A stretch of DNA of 64,000 bases from CAZXCK01 sp964639225 (GTDB taxonomy: Bacteria > Chloroflexota > Anaerolineae > Aggregatilineales > Phototrophicaceae). The stretch is from the NCBI GenBank assembly GCA_964639225.1, contig CAZXCK010000005.1, positions 10,835-74,834 on the forward strand, written 5' to 3'. Position 1 is the first letter of the stretch. Each line of letters begins with the position of its first letter. The translations under genes and the position numbers were made by a program. The notes below the pieces were generated by a model. The model made no database searches. It was not told the DNA's origin and saw nothing but the letters and a program-made list of their open reading frames with translations. This document shows positions 16,193 through 24,410 of this stretch, piece after piece.

Positions 16193-17209
16193 ATGAAGAA
16201 GAACAGACACACCATTCATGACATTGCTCGTATGGCCGGGGTAGGGGCCGGGACGGTTTCGCGGGTGCTGAATAACCGGCCCAACGTCAGCGAGGCGACA
16301 CGCGAACGGGTTTTGCGGGCGATCCGCGAACTCGATTACCGCCCCAGCTTCTCCGCCCGGCACATGCGCACGCAGCGCTCGCATCTGATCGGCTTCATCA
16401 CCGATGAGGTGGCGACCACGCCTTACGCTGGCGACATCATCCGGGGAGCGCAGGAGCGCGCCTGGGCCGACGAGCGCATTCTGCTGGTCATCAATGTGGG
16501 GCTGAACCTGAGCATGGCCGAAGCTGCCATCGAGACCATGCTGGAGCGTCAGGTCGAGGGTGTTATCTATGCGGCGATGTTTCATCGTGAGGTGATGCTG
16601 CCGGCCAATGTTCACAAGACGCTGACGGTGCTGGCCAACTGTTACGCTGCCGACCGCGCGCTGCCTTCGGTGGTTCCCGATGAGCGGATGGGCGGGCGCG
16701 TTGCTACGGAGACTCTGCTACGGGCCGGCCATCGCCGTGTTGGTCTGATTAACGTCAACACGCTGGAGTCTGGGATGCCGGCGGCGTTGGATCGCTTCCA
16801 GGGGTACCAGGATGCGCTGATCGAAGCGGGTCTTCCGCTGGATGAGCATATTGTCCGGCATGGTGACGGCAGCCCGGAACTCGGTTATCGCTATACACAC
16901 GAGCTGATGGCCGAATCTGACCCGCCGACGGCGATTTTCTGCGGGACGGACCGCACCGCGCTGGGCGCTTACGACGCCCTGCGCGAGTTATCGCTGCGCG
17001 TTCCTGAGGATGTGGCGGTTATCGGGTTCGACAACATGGAGATCATCGCGTCGGCGCTGCGCCCGCCGCTGACGACGGTGCAGCTTCCACATTACCAGAT
17101 GGGGCAGTGGGCGGTCGATTACCTCATCCGGCACAATCTCAATCACAGCCCGGTTTCGGCGGTCCAGCACCGGCTGGCCTGTCCGCTGGTTCCACGCGAT
17201 TCGGTTTAG
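16193..17209 (+). CDS. LacI-family transcriptional repressor of the sugar operon
   Basis: DNA-binding regulator of 338 aa, the usual size. Residues about 7-27 form the helix-turn-helix (TIHDIARMAGVGAGTVSRVL), followed by NNRPNVSEATRERVL and the hinge region LDYRPSFSARHM. From residue 60 on is a periplasmic-binding-like sensor domain with HLIGFITDE, EGVIYAA, PTAIFCGTDRTALGAYDAL and VAVIGFDNMEI. It lies last in the locus and reads in the same direction, so it is likely autoregulated by read-through or by a promoter in the 41-bp gap. The two LacI operators upstream of the binding-protein gene are the obvious target. The ribosome site is weak (AGGACA, rather distant). The effector is unknown and is presumably the imported sugar. 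Confidence 0.93.
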   Translation: MKKNRHTIHDIARMAGVGAGTVSRVLNNRPNVSEATRERVLRAIRELDYRPSFSARHMRTQRSHLIGFITDEVATTPYAGDIIRGAQERAWADERILLVINVGLNLSMAEAAIETMLERQVEGVIYAAMFHREVMLPANVHKTLTVLANCYAADRALPSVVPDERMGGRVATETLLRAGHRRVGLINVNTLESGMPAALDRFQGYQDALIEAGLPLDEHIVRHGDGSPELGYRYTHELMAESDPPTAIFCGTDRTALGAYDALRELSLRVPEDVAVIGFDNMEIIASALRPPLTTVQLPHYQMGQWAVDYLIRHNLNHSPVSAVQHRLACPLVPRDSV

Positions 17210-17213
17210 GCGG

Positions 17214-18017
17214 CTAGATGTCTGGCGGTGACGCTGGTCCGGTAAGGTGTGCCCGAAGCCATCCGCAGACGTCGAAATCGTCTGACGTCGCGTCGGTGGC
17301 CAGCCACATCAGGAACTCAATGTTGCCTGCCGGGCCTTTCAGCGGGGAGATGGTCAGGCCACGCAGGAAGAAGCCAGTTCGTCGGGCATAAGCGGTGACA
17401 TCGTCGAGAACGCGGCTGTGAATTTCGGTACTGCGGACGACGCCACCTTTGCCGACCTCGCCTTTGCCTGCTTCAAACTGGGGTTTGACCAGCGCGATGA
17501 TGTCCGCCTGTGTCGCCAGCCAGCCTTTGATGACCGGCAGCAGAATCTTCAGTGAGATGAATGAGGCATCGATGACCACCAGATCGACTGGCTCTGGCAG
17601 GCGTTCGACGTGGCGGGCGTTGGTGCGCTCCATGACGATCACGCGCGAGTCGTTGCGCAGGCGCAGGTCGATCTGACCGTAGCCGACATCGATGGCGTAG
17701 ACGCGCGCCGCGCCGTTCTGCAGCAGGCAGTCGGTGAAGCCGCCGGTGCTGGCCCCGACATCGGCGCAGATGCGGCCCGTTACATCAAAGCTGAAGTCGA
17801 GCAGCGCCCCGGCCAGCTTCTCCCCGCCCCGGCTGACAAAGCGCGGTTTAGCCTTCACGGTGATGTCGTCGCTGCCGGTAACGCGCGTGCCGGGCTTATC
17901 GACACGGCTGCCGTTGACCAGTACCTCACCGGCCATAATCATCCCGCGTGCCTTTTCCCGGCTGGGGGCCAGCCCGCGTAAGTGCAGGGCGATGTCGAGA
18001 CGAAGCTTTTCGGTCAT
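17214..18017 (-). CDS. tlyA: TlyA-family rRNA (cytidine-2'-O)-methyltransferase / haemolysin A homologue
   Basis: SAM-dependent 2'-O-methyltransferase of ribosomal RNA, 267 aa. Residues 1-60 are an S4 RNA-binding domain (LRLDIALHLRGLAPSREKARGMIMAGEVLVNGSRVDKPGT). The FtsJ-like domain follows, with FVSRGGEKLAGALLDF, the SAM motif ADVGASTGGFTDCLLQNGAARVYAIDVGYGQ, DLVVIDASFISLK and VKPQFEAGK. In mycobacteria TlyA acts on both ribosomal subunits; which site is used here is not known. It is the last gene of a four-gene minus-strand operon, 12 bp after the protease-like gene, and its stop is four bases from the LacI regulator stop. Confidence 0.93.
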   Translation of the reverse strand: MTEKLRLDIALHLRGLAPSREKARGMIMAGEVLVNGSRVDKPGTRVTGSDDITVKAKPRFVSRGGEKLAGALLDFSFDVTGRICADVGASTGGFTDCLLQNGAARVYAIDVGYGQIDLRLRNDSRVIVMERTNARHVERLPEPVDLVVIDASFISLKILLPVIKGWLATQADIIALVKPQFEAGKGEVGKGGVVRSTEIHSRVLDDVTAYARRTGFFLRGLTISPLKGPAGNIEFLMWLATDATSDDFDVCGWLRAHLTGPASPPDI

Positions 18018-18029
18018 CGGCTGGGCCTG

Positions 18030-20270
18030 TCAGTCTCGCAACAGCGGAATCTGGATGAACAATGGATTTTCGGACTCCTCGGTGACGCTCACGGCGTCGG
18101 CGGCCAGGGGCAGATAGCCGTTGGCTCGGATCATGACACTGTACAGCGCGCCAAATTCCAGCAGCCGGTCGAGCTGGAAGTAGCCGTCGCGGTCGGTGGT
18201 GGCCATGGCGTAAATCTGGTCGCGCCGCCAGGTGAACGTTATCACTGAGAAGTCTTCGCTGATGAGCATGAATGACACGCCAGGGATACCATCGCCGGTT
18301 TCAGCGTCGATGATGCGTCCGTTGAGCTGCACGCCGCTGGTCGTCGAGAACTGGTCCAGTGGTAGCTGGCCGATGCCGACGTTCATCTCGATTTCTACCA
18401 ACCGGGCGTTGTTGAGCAGAATCTCCATGCGGTAGTTGCCGTCGGGCAGCGTGGTATCTCCAGCCAGGCGAACCAGGTAGTTCTCGCCGTTTTCCATGCC
18501 GCCCCAGGGGACCAGTTGATCGTAAAACACGGTATCATCAACCAGCAGGCGCAGACGCCACAACGTACCCGGAGAGACACGTTCCCAGTCGAACAGCGCG
18601 TATACCTCGCGCACGTTGCTGGAGAAACTGTTGAGGGCCGGTGCGGCGGCAGCTTCCTGTGGTGTGGCCGCCGCCGTAAAACGCGGGTTGGTGAACGGTC
18701 GCGGCAGAGCGCCCTCACTGGCCCCGGCGATGATAAATTCCGAACGGGCCGCCAACCGGTTCTCGATGTAAAGATCGAGTCGGTAACGTCCGGGTGGCAG
18801 TACCTCGCCGCTGCCGGATTCGATGCGGATCACTTTCCAGTCGCGGCCATCGTTGGCCCAGGGTTCGATCTCGCGGCTGCCGGGAATCTCGCTGCCGTTG
18901 TAATACCAGACGCGCGTCCATTCGGTGCCGTCGGGGACATTGCGATGCACAAAACGGGCGTTGGCGATACTGCCGCTGGGCAGCACACCGCCGATACCAA
19001 ACAGGTTATCACCGGCTTCAATGCCGAAGCTGATGTTGCGGAACAGCGGCTGGTCGTCTGGTGGCGGGCCGCCTACGACAATGCTGGCGCTGGCGCTGGC
19101 CAGTCCATCGATGAAGAGCGTGAACTCGTAGATGCCATCGGGCCACACCTGGCCGCTGCTGCCGATGTACCACATGCCGTTGGTGCCACCGCTCCAGCGT
19201 ACTGGTGGCAGATTGAACAGCGTGTTGGGTAGATTATCCACCGTAATACGCAGTTCGTAGATCGTCTCCGGCGTCATGTTGGCGTAATCGAAGAAGAGAT
19301 ACAGACTGGTCGCGCCGGTGGGCAGGCGACCGACGACGCTGGCGGGCATGCCCTCATTGACCGACGATGAGATGATGACGTTGCTGATCGAGGGTTCGTC
19401 TGTGGGGGCGAACTGAAAATTGGAACCGGTGAGTTTCTCGACGGAGATGCCCAGCGAGGCGCTGCGCAGCAGCGGCCTTATGAAATTAACCGGGCGCAGC
19501 GCGTTGATAAAACCGCCAATAGGCACACAGCGGTCGCTGCTGTTAATCTGACCGTCGTTGTTGGTGTCTTCAAGTGGCAGGCAGTTGGTTTCGTCGGACA
19601 GCGGTGTCACCGGGACGGTGGTCGGAATGCCGATGAGTTGTCCATCCTGATTGTAGACGCCGCCGCCGGTCATGGTGCCGGGGATGGTGGCATCGGTTTT
19701 GATCCACGAGCGTTCGCCGCCGCTTGGCTCGGCGATGAAGCCGCGTATCGTGCCACGATAAGACGTGACCGGTGAGCTATCAACATCGGGGTAACCCATG
19801 ACAATGATGGTATCATCCAGGTTGACCTGGCTGGAGTCGCCCAGGGCGACAAATGGTAGCGAGAGGCTGTCCGGCTCGATGACGCGCCCGCTCATCTCCT
19901 GGGTGATGCGCAGCAGCGCCAGGTCCAGCCCGATGTCGGCCTCGGCGATTTCGGCATAGTAAGTCGGGATAGGTGTCTCGCCGGGGCGTGTGTTGAGCGC
20001 GATAACCAGATTATCACCGGGGCAGTCGGCGTTGGGCGCGGTGAAGTGGGCATTGGTGGCGATGAGACCGGTCCGGTTAACGATGGTGCCGGACCCCAGG
20101 CAGGTGATGACAGGACGCCCGCCGATATTCTGGGTTTGCATGATGAAGACAGTCGCGCGCTGGATGCGTTCCAGGTCCAGGCCAGGGGCGGTTTGAGCGT
20201 AGGCCATCGGCAGACCAGCCAGCAGTCCGATGAGGATTGCCAGCAGCGCCAGTGTTTTCCGAAACATCAC
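18030..20270 (-). CDS. Secreted trypsin-like (S1C) protein with Thr at the catalytic Ser position and carboxypeptidase-regulatory-like domain
   Basis: A 746-aa exported protein. A Sec signal peptide occupies residues 1-25 (AYA before QT). Residues about 30-230 are an HtrA/S1C-like fold: GSGTIVNRTGLIATNAHF with His75 and DIGLDLALL with Asp112 or Asp116. In the Ser block, TDATIPGTMTGG aligns without gaps to TDAAINPGNSGG, so Ser becomes Thr201 (codon ACC). DTNNDGQINSSDRC (about 227-240) is a calcium-loop-like insert. Residues 290-640 carry Ig-like beta repeats, and around 650-746 is a carboxypeptidase-regulatory-like domain (GRIIDAETGDGIPGVSFML). It starts with a GTG at 20270 sharing one base with the previous stop; an ATG at 20267 is the alternative. 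It may be a pseudoprotease or a Thr-active one. Confidence 0.88.
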   Translation of the reverse strand: MMFRKTLALLAILIGLLAGLPMAYAQTAPGLDLERIQRATVFIMQTQNIGGRPVITCLGSGTIVNRTGLIATNAHFTAPNADCPGDNLVIALNTRPGETPIPTYYAEIAEADIGLDLALLRITQEMSGRVIEPDSLSLPFVALGDSSQVNLDDTIIVMGYPDVDSSPVTSYRGTIRGFIAEPSGGERSWIKTDATIPGTMTGGGVYNQDGQLIGIPTTVPVTPLSDETNCLPLEDTNNDGQINSSDRCVPIGGFINALRPVNFIRPLLRSASLGISVEKLTGSNFQFAPTDEPSISNVIISSSVNEGMPASVVGRLPTGATSLYLFFDYANMTPETIYELRITVDNLPNTLFNLPPVRWSGGTNGMWYIGSSGQVWPDGIYEFTLFIDGLASASASIVVGGPPPDDQPLFRNISFGIEAGDNLFGIGGVLPSGSIANARFVHRNVPDGTEWTRVWYYNGSEIPGSREIEPWANDGRDWKVIRIESGSGEVLPPGRYRLDLYIENRLAARSEFIIAGASEGALPRPFTNPRFTAAATPQEAAAAPALNSFSSNVREVYALFDWERVSPGTLWRLRLLVDDTVFYDQLVPWGGMENGENYLVRLAGDTTLPDGNYRMEILLNNARLVEIEMNVGIGQLPLDQFSTTSGVQLNGRIIDAETGDGIPGVSFMLISEDFSVITFTWRRDQIYAMATTDRDGYFQLDRLLEFGALYSVMIRANGYLPLAADAVSVTEESENPLFIQIPLLRD

Positions 20271-20875
20271 TAAAATTCCAGGCTCCTCAGAAAACGGTTG
20301 AAAACGGCGACATCCTCGTCGAAGGTGGCGGCGTCGGCACGGAAGGTAATAATCAACGCCTGGCCGCCGCGTATGGTAAGGATATCCAGGCCGGAAACGA
20401 CGACCGGCACACTCGCCAGAAACGGGTTGGTTTCGGTCTCGACGAAGCTGTAGGTCATGGCTGTGCCGGGGCTTTCGTCTGGCAGGGTATACGCTTCGAA
20501 TGACAGCGGCGTGTAGGTCGATAAGTTCAGCGGGCGGGTGATGTTGAGCGAATCGAGGACGTTACGTTCGCTCATGCTGGTGCTGACCGGGCGCGTCGCC
20601 ACGCGGATGGTCGTTTTGTAGCCCACGCGGGACATGTCGCGCACCTGAAAGACATAATCGCCGTCTTCGTCCAGCAGCCAGTTCAACGGATACTCGGCCC
20701 GGATTCCCGCCTGTGCGTTGGTGTAGACGGTGGTCGCGTTCAGAGCGCCGCTGCGCATGTTCAGGCCGTAAAGCAGCGCCAGCAGACCAGCCAGCAGTGT
20801 CAGATAATGTCCCCAGCGCTGCTGCCGGTTAGAGGGCATACTCTCGGCATAGACTTCGACGACGGCCACGCTCAC
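20270..20875 (-). CDS. Membrane-anchored protein of unknown function
   Basis: I recognise no specific family. The 201-aa product has a single N-terminal membrane helix (about 24-42, YLTLLAGLLALLYGL) after a short positively charged segment. An extracytoplasmic domain of about 150 residues follows, with alternating strands (AGIRAEYPLNWLLDEDGDYVF, TTIRVATRPV, LTIRGGQALIITFRADAATFDE). The pattern of a lipid-anchored or membrane-anchored domain with a YPxxW-like motif resembles PsbP-like or DUF1795-type folds, but this is only a suggestion. The start is a GTG overlapping the upstream stop (GTGA) and the stop overlaps the GTG of the protease-like gene, so all three are translationally coupled. A shared role at the cell surface is likely. 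Confidence 0.8.
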   Translation of the reverse strand: MSVAVVEVYAESMPSNRQQRWGHYLTLLAGLLALLYGLNMRSGALNATTVYTNAQAGIRAEYPLNWLLDEDGDYVFQVRDMSRVGYKTTIRVATRPVSTSMSERNVLDSLNITRPLNLSTYTPLSFEAYTLPDESPGTAMTYSFVETETNPFLASVPVVVSGLDILTIRGGQALIITFRADAATFDEDVAVFNRFLRSLEF

Positions 20876-21774
20876 ACCTCCTGGCTGGCGATTGCTTCGC
20901 GCTCGCGGCGTTCGGTTGTGTTGAACAGGAACAGCACCACCGCCAGCACGCCGGCGACCAGTATCAGCGAAAAGATGAGACCGAACAGGGGGCGGGTTCC
21001 GCCGATACCCAGCACAAAGCCGCCGCTGACCAGCGACGAACGGAAGCTAATTCCAATGCCGCTGACAATGCTGGCCAGCAGCAGCGAAAGCGGCATCAGG
21101 GCGAACGTCTGCGAGTGAAAGCGGAGTTCGGCCAGCCCGTAAGCGACCATACTGCTGGCGGCCAGATTGATGACGGTGTTGCTGAATACGCGCATGGCGA
21201 CGACATCGGCGGCGGCGTTGCCAGCTACCAGATGCAGATTGGTGACGGTGACATAGCCGATGGCGCTGGCGGCGAAGTAAGCGAGCGCGTCCAGACGAGT
21301 GCGGAGCGCCAGCGGCCAGATCAGCAGCCAAACGACGATATACTTTGTGATCTCCTGTACCACGCCAACGGTCATGCTGTAGCCGATGATGCGGTCAATG
21401 CGGCCCGCGAGAGGCAGCCAGGCATCTGGGTCGATAAAGTCAAGCAATGGCAGGCTGACGGCATTGGCCGTCAGAGCGGTGATGACCAGCACCACCGTCA
21501 GGCGGGTACGCGGCTGTGGCACACGCATCTCCGGCAGGCGGGAGAAAACCAGCCACAACACCAGCGGCGTGAGAGCAATGCCGATATTCAACGGCTGCTG
21601 AAGCGCGTCTGGTACGCGAAAGTTCAGGATGCCGACCACAATGTATAGCGCGATGGCGAACCCGAAGAGCGCGCCCACCTCGACAAAAATGCTGGGCCAC
21701 ACGCGGCGGTATGGGTAAACTTCCTCATCTTCGCGGGGTGGGGTCAGCAGTGACGGACTGTTATACCTGCTCAC
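20872..21774 (-). CDS. PrsW-like multipass membrane protein
   Basis: A 300-aa polytopic protein with about eight hydrophobic helices. VVQEITKYIVVWLL (about 137-150) corresponds to the EExxK motif of PrsW-type intramembrane glutamic peptidases, but the first Glu is Gln here. Further conserved-looking polar residues follow (FAASAIGYVTVTNLHLVAG, SSMVAYGLAELRFHS). The tail NTTERREREAIASQEV is cytoplasmic. It starts with a GTG at 21774 and ends within the GTG start of the next gene. The family assignment is tentative; loss of the motif Glu may mean it is inactive or that a nearby Glu substitutes. It heads the four-gene operon that contains the trypsin-like protein and tlyA. Confidence 0.7.
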   Translation of the reverse strand: MSRYNSPSLLTPPREDEEVYPYRRVWPSIFVEVGALFGFAIALYIVVGILNFRVPDALQQPLNIGIALTPLVLWLVFSRLPEMRVPQPRTRLTVVLVITALTANAVSLPLLDFIDPDAWLPLAGRIDRIIGYSMTVGVVQEITKYIVVWLLIWPLALRTRLDALAYFAASAIGYVTVTNLHLVAGNAAADVVAMRVFSNTVINLAASSMVAYGLAELRFHSQTFALMPLSLLLASIVSGIGISFRSSLVSGGFVLGIGGTRPLFGLIFSLILVAGVLAVVLFLFNTTERREREAIASQEV

Positions 21775-21899
21775 AAAACCGTACCTGTTTCCCGAAACCG
21801 TGTGGTAAACTTCTTCACCGGTGGCGCACAGTGAAATGAGTTACGCCGCCGGGTTCGCCCTATGTTAATGCATGGTAGTTTGCCTGGGAAGACTAAAGT

Positions 21900-23492
21900 A
21901 TGCCACTCAAACGCGCCTGGTTTGGTTTGCTGGTGCTGGTGTTTCTTCTGGCGGGTTGCGGAACCCAGTCGGCGCAGCGTAATGAGCGCACGCTGGTCTA
22001 TGGGCTGACGCTGGAGCCGAGCGGTTTTGACCCGCATATCCACCAGTCATCGGAGTTGGGCATCGTGCTGCGCCAGGTGTATGATACGCTGGTGTATCGC
22101 CATCCCGAAACGCGCGAGATTATCCCCGGACTGGCCACCGAATGGGAGATTTCTGAGGATGGGCGCGTGTATACGTTTCGACTGCGCCAGGATGTGACTT
22201 TCCACGATGGCACGCGCTTCGATGCGAACGCTGTGGCCGCCAATCTGGATCGTATCATGGAACTGGGGCCGCTGTCGCAGCGGGCGCGCTTTCTGCTGGG
22301 GCCATACGAGCGTTACGAACTGGTCGATTCATATACCATCCAGATCGTGCTATCGTCGTCGTTCAGCCCACTGTTGGACGCGCTGAGCCAGGTATATCTG
22401 GGTATGGCGAGTCCGCTGGCACTGAGCGAGTACTCTAACAATCGTTATCAGTTTCATCAGGTGGGGACTGGCCCGTTCCGTTTTGAGAAATACACACCGG
22501 GCAGCGAGATCGTGCTGGAGCGTTACGAGGATTACAACTGGGGGCCGGATTTCTACCAGACTCCGGCAGACGACGCGGTGCAGCGGATTCAGTATCGCTT
22601 CTTCACCGATCCGGCTACACGCGCGGCTGCCCTGGAAAGTGGCGAGGTCGCTGTGATGGGCGAGCTGCTGCCAGCGAGTGCGCGCTCGCTGACCGCAAAC
22701 AGTCAGGTGCGGCTGATGCCCACGCTTATTCCTGGTATTCCGCTGCAATTCATGATGAACATCGAGCAGTCACCGACCAACAGCCAGGCTTTCCGGCAGG
22801 CACTGCTCTACGCCACCAATCGCAGCGTTATCGTTGATACAGTCTTTCAGGGATTTTCGCCCATCGCCTGGGGGCCGTTGTCGCAGGCGACTCTGCATTA
22901 TCACCGCGATGTTCAGGGGATGTACGCCTACGACGTCGCCCGTGCGCGCCAGATGCTGGAGACGCAGGGTTACGAGGACGCAGATGATAACGGCTTCCTG
23001 GATATGGGGGAGGGCGACCTGGAACTGGTGATGATCGTGCCGCCCTGGGGACTGCTGCCACAGGTGGCGCAGTTGATCCAGGATCAGTGGCGCGAGGTTG
23101 GCATCCGCCTGACGCTGGTATCGGTCCCCGGTCTGACGGCGCTGCGTGAGCGCGTGGCAGAGGGAGACTATCATCTGGTGGCGTTTGATTCGGCGGGGCT
23201 GGACCCGTCCATCCTTAACCAGTTTTACCTGAGCGATGGCGCGAATAACTTTATCAACGTCAACAGCCCGGAACTCGACGCGACGCTGCTGGCTGCCGTA
23301 GAGGAAATGGCGCCCGGTGCACGGCGCAATCTATACGCCCGCATTCAGTTGTTCATCATGGAGCAGGCGCTTATTCTGCCCATCCGCGACTATGTGAATC
23401 TCAACGCCAGCGCTGCCAGTATTGACGGTCTGGAATACGATCCGTATGGCTGGTTCCCGCTGATGAATAACGTTCGCTTCGTCGGGGACTGA
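21900..23492 (+). CDS. ABC transporter substrate-binding lipoprotein, family 5
   Basis: Peptide-type solute receptor of 530 aa. Unlike the first importer in the window, this one has a lipoprotein signal: MPLKRAWFGLLVLVFLLAGC, lipobox LAGC with Cys20 predicted to be diacylated. The family-5 signature is complete: LTLEPSGFDPHIHQSSELGIVLRQVYDTLV, FRLRQDVTFHDGTRF, QVGTGPFRFEKY, and SQAFRQALLYATNRSVIV. The tail ARIQLFIMEQALILPIRDYVNLN is typical. The gene is followed by two permeases, six and three bases apart, with no intergenic hairpin. Peptide, glycoside or other ligands remain open. Confidence 0.93.
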   Translation: MPLKRAWFGLLVLVFLLAGCGTQSAQRNERTLVYGLTLEPSGFDPHIHQSSELGIVLRQVYDTLVYRHPETREIIPGLATEWEISEDGRVYTFRLRQDVTFHDGTRFDANAVAANLDRIMELGPLSQRARFLLGPYERYELVDSYTIQIVLSSSFSPLLDALSQVYLGMASPLALSEYSNNRYQFHQVGTGPFRFEKYTPGSEIVLERYEDYNWGPDFYQTPADDAVQRIQYRFFTDPATRAAALESGEVAVMGELLPASARSLTANSQVRLMPTLIPGIPLQFMMNIEQSPTNSQAFRQALLYATNRSVIVDTVFQGFSPIAWGPLSQATLHYHRDVQGMYAYDVARARQMLETQGYEDADDNGFLDMGEGDLELVMIVPPWGLLPQVAQLIQDQWREVGIRLTLVSVPGLTALRERVAEGDYHLVAFDSAGLDPSILNQFYLSDGANNFINVNSPELDATLLAAVEEMAPGARRNLYARIQLFIMEQALILPIRDYVNLNASAASIDGLEYDPYGWFPLMNNVRFVGD

Positions 23493-23498
23493 GGCGCT

Positions 23499-24407
23499 GT
23501 GTTCGTCATCGAGCGGGCACTATCGGCTGTTTTGGTGTTGTGGCTGGCGGCGACGCTGGCGTTCTTTGCGCTGCGTGTGCTGCCTGGTGACGCTGTCGCT
23601 GCGCAGTTGGCGCAGGGTGGCGCGACGGCGATGCAGATCGACGCGGCGCGGGCCGAACTGGGCCTGAAAGATGGCTTGCCGGCGCAGTACGGGCGCTTTC
23701 TGGCTGGTTTGCTGCGCGGGAGTCTGGGCATCTCGCTGGCCAGTGGTCGCCCGGTCGAGGATATGATCGTCGAACGGTTGTGGCCAACTGTCGAGCTGGC
23801 GCTGCTGGCGGTGGCGCTGGCGGCGCTGGGTGGCGTGTCGCTCGGTGTAATCGGCGCGGGCGATGGCTGGGTGGGCCGCTGGGCGCGGCTGATGATCGGC
23901 GTGTCGATGGGCGTGCCGGTCTACTGGACGGCGACGCTGGCGGTGGTGTTGTTCGCGGTGCAGTTGGGCTGGCTGCCATCGTCTGGTGTAGGGAGCTGGC
24001 GCCAGTTGGTGCTGCCGGTGATTGTGCTGGCGTTCCACACACTGGGAGCGATCGCGCGCGTGGTGCAGATCAGCGTGCGTGAGGTGCGCGATATGCTGTT
24101 TGTGCGCACGGCGCGCGGCAAGGGGCTGCCTGATCTGCTGGTGCTGCGCCGGCATGTGCTGCGGGTGGCGCTGCCGCCAGCGGTGACGGTCATCGCACTT
24201 CAGACCGGCTTTCTGTTGGGTGGCGCGGTGATTATTGAAAGTGTGTTCGTAAGGCCGGGCGTGGGCCGGTTGCTGCTGGATAGCACCGTGCGCCAGGATT
24301 ACCCGGTGGTACAGGGTATTGTGATTCTGGTGGCGGCGGCTTATGTAACGTTCAACACGCTGGCCGAGGCCGTGCATCGGCTGCTGGACCCGCGTTTGAG
24401 GGCGTGA
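23499..24407 (+). CDS. ABC transporter permease, DppB/OppB type
   Basis: Inner-membrane permease of 302 aa with a GTG start six bases after the receptor stop. It opens with a hydrophobic helix (LSAVLVLWLAATLAFFALRVLPGDAVAAQLAQGG), the DppB N-terminal pattern. LGLKDGLPAQYGRFLAGLLRGSLGISL matches the conserved periplasmic segment, and the EAA-like loop FVRTARGKGLPDLLVLRRHVLRVALPP contacts the ATPase. Helix VITVIALQTGFLLGGAVIIESVF and the closing YVTFNTLAEAVHRLLDPRLRA are standard. It pairs with the DppC-type permease three bases downstream. Confidence 0.93.
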   Translation: MFVIERALSAVLVLWLAATLAFFALRVLPGDAVAAQLAQGGATAMQIDAARAELGLKDGLPAQYGRFLAGLLRGSLGISLASGRPVEDMIVERLWPTVELALLAVALAALGGVSLGVIGAGDGWVGRWARLMIGVSMGVPVYWTATLAVVLFAVQLGWLPSSGVGSWRQLVLPVIVLAFHTLGAIARVVQISVREVRDMLFVRTARGKGLPDLLVLRRHVLRVALPPAVTVIALQTGFLLGGAVIIESVFVRPGVGRLLLDSTVRQDYPVVQGIVILVAAAYVTFNTLAEAVHRLLDPRLRA

Positions 24408-24410
24408 GCG

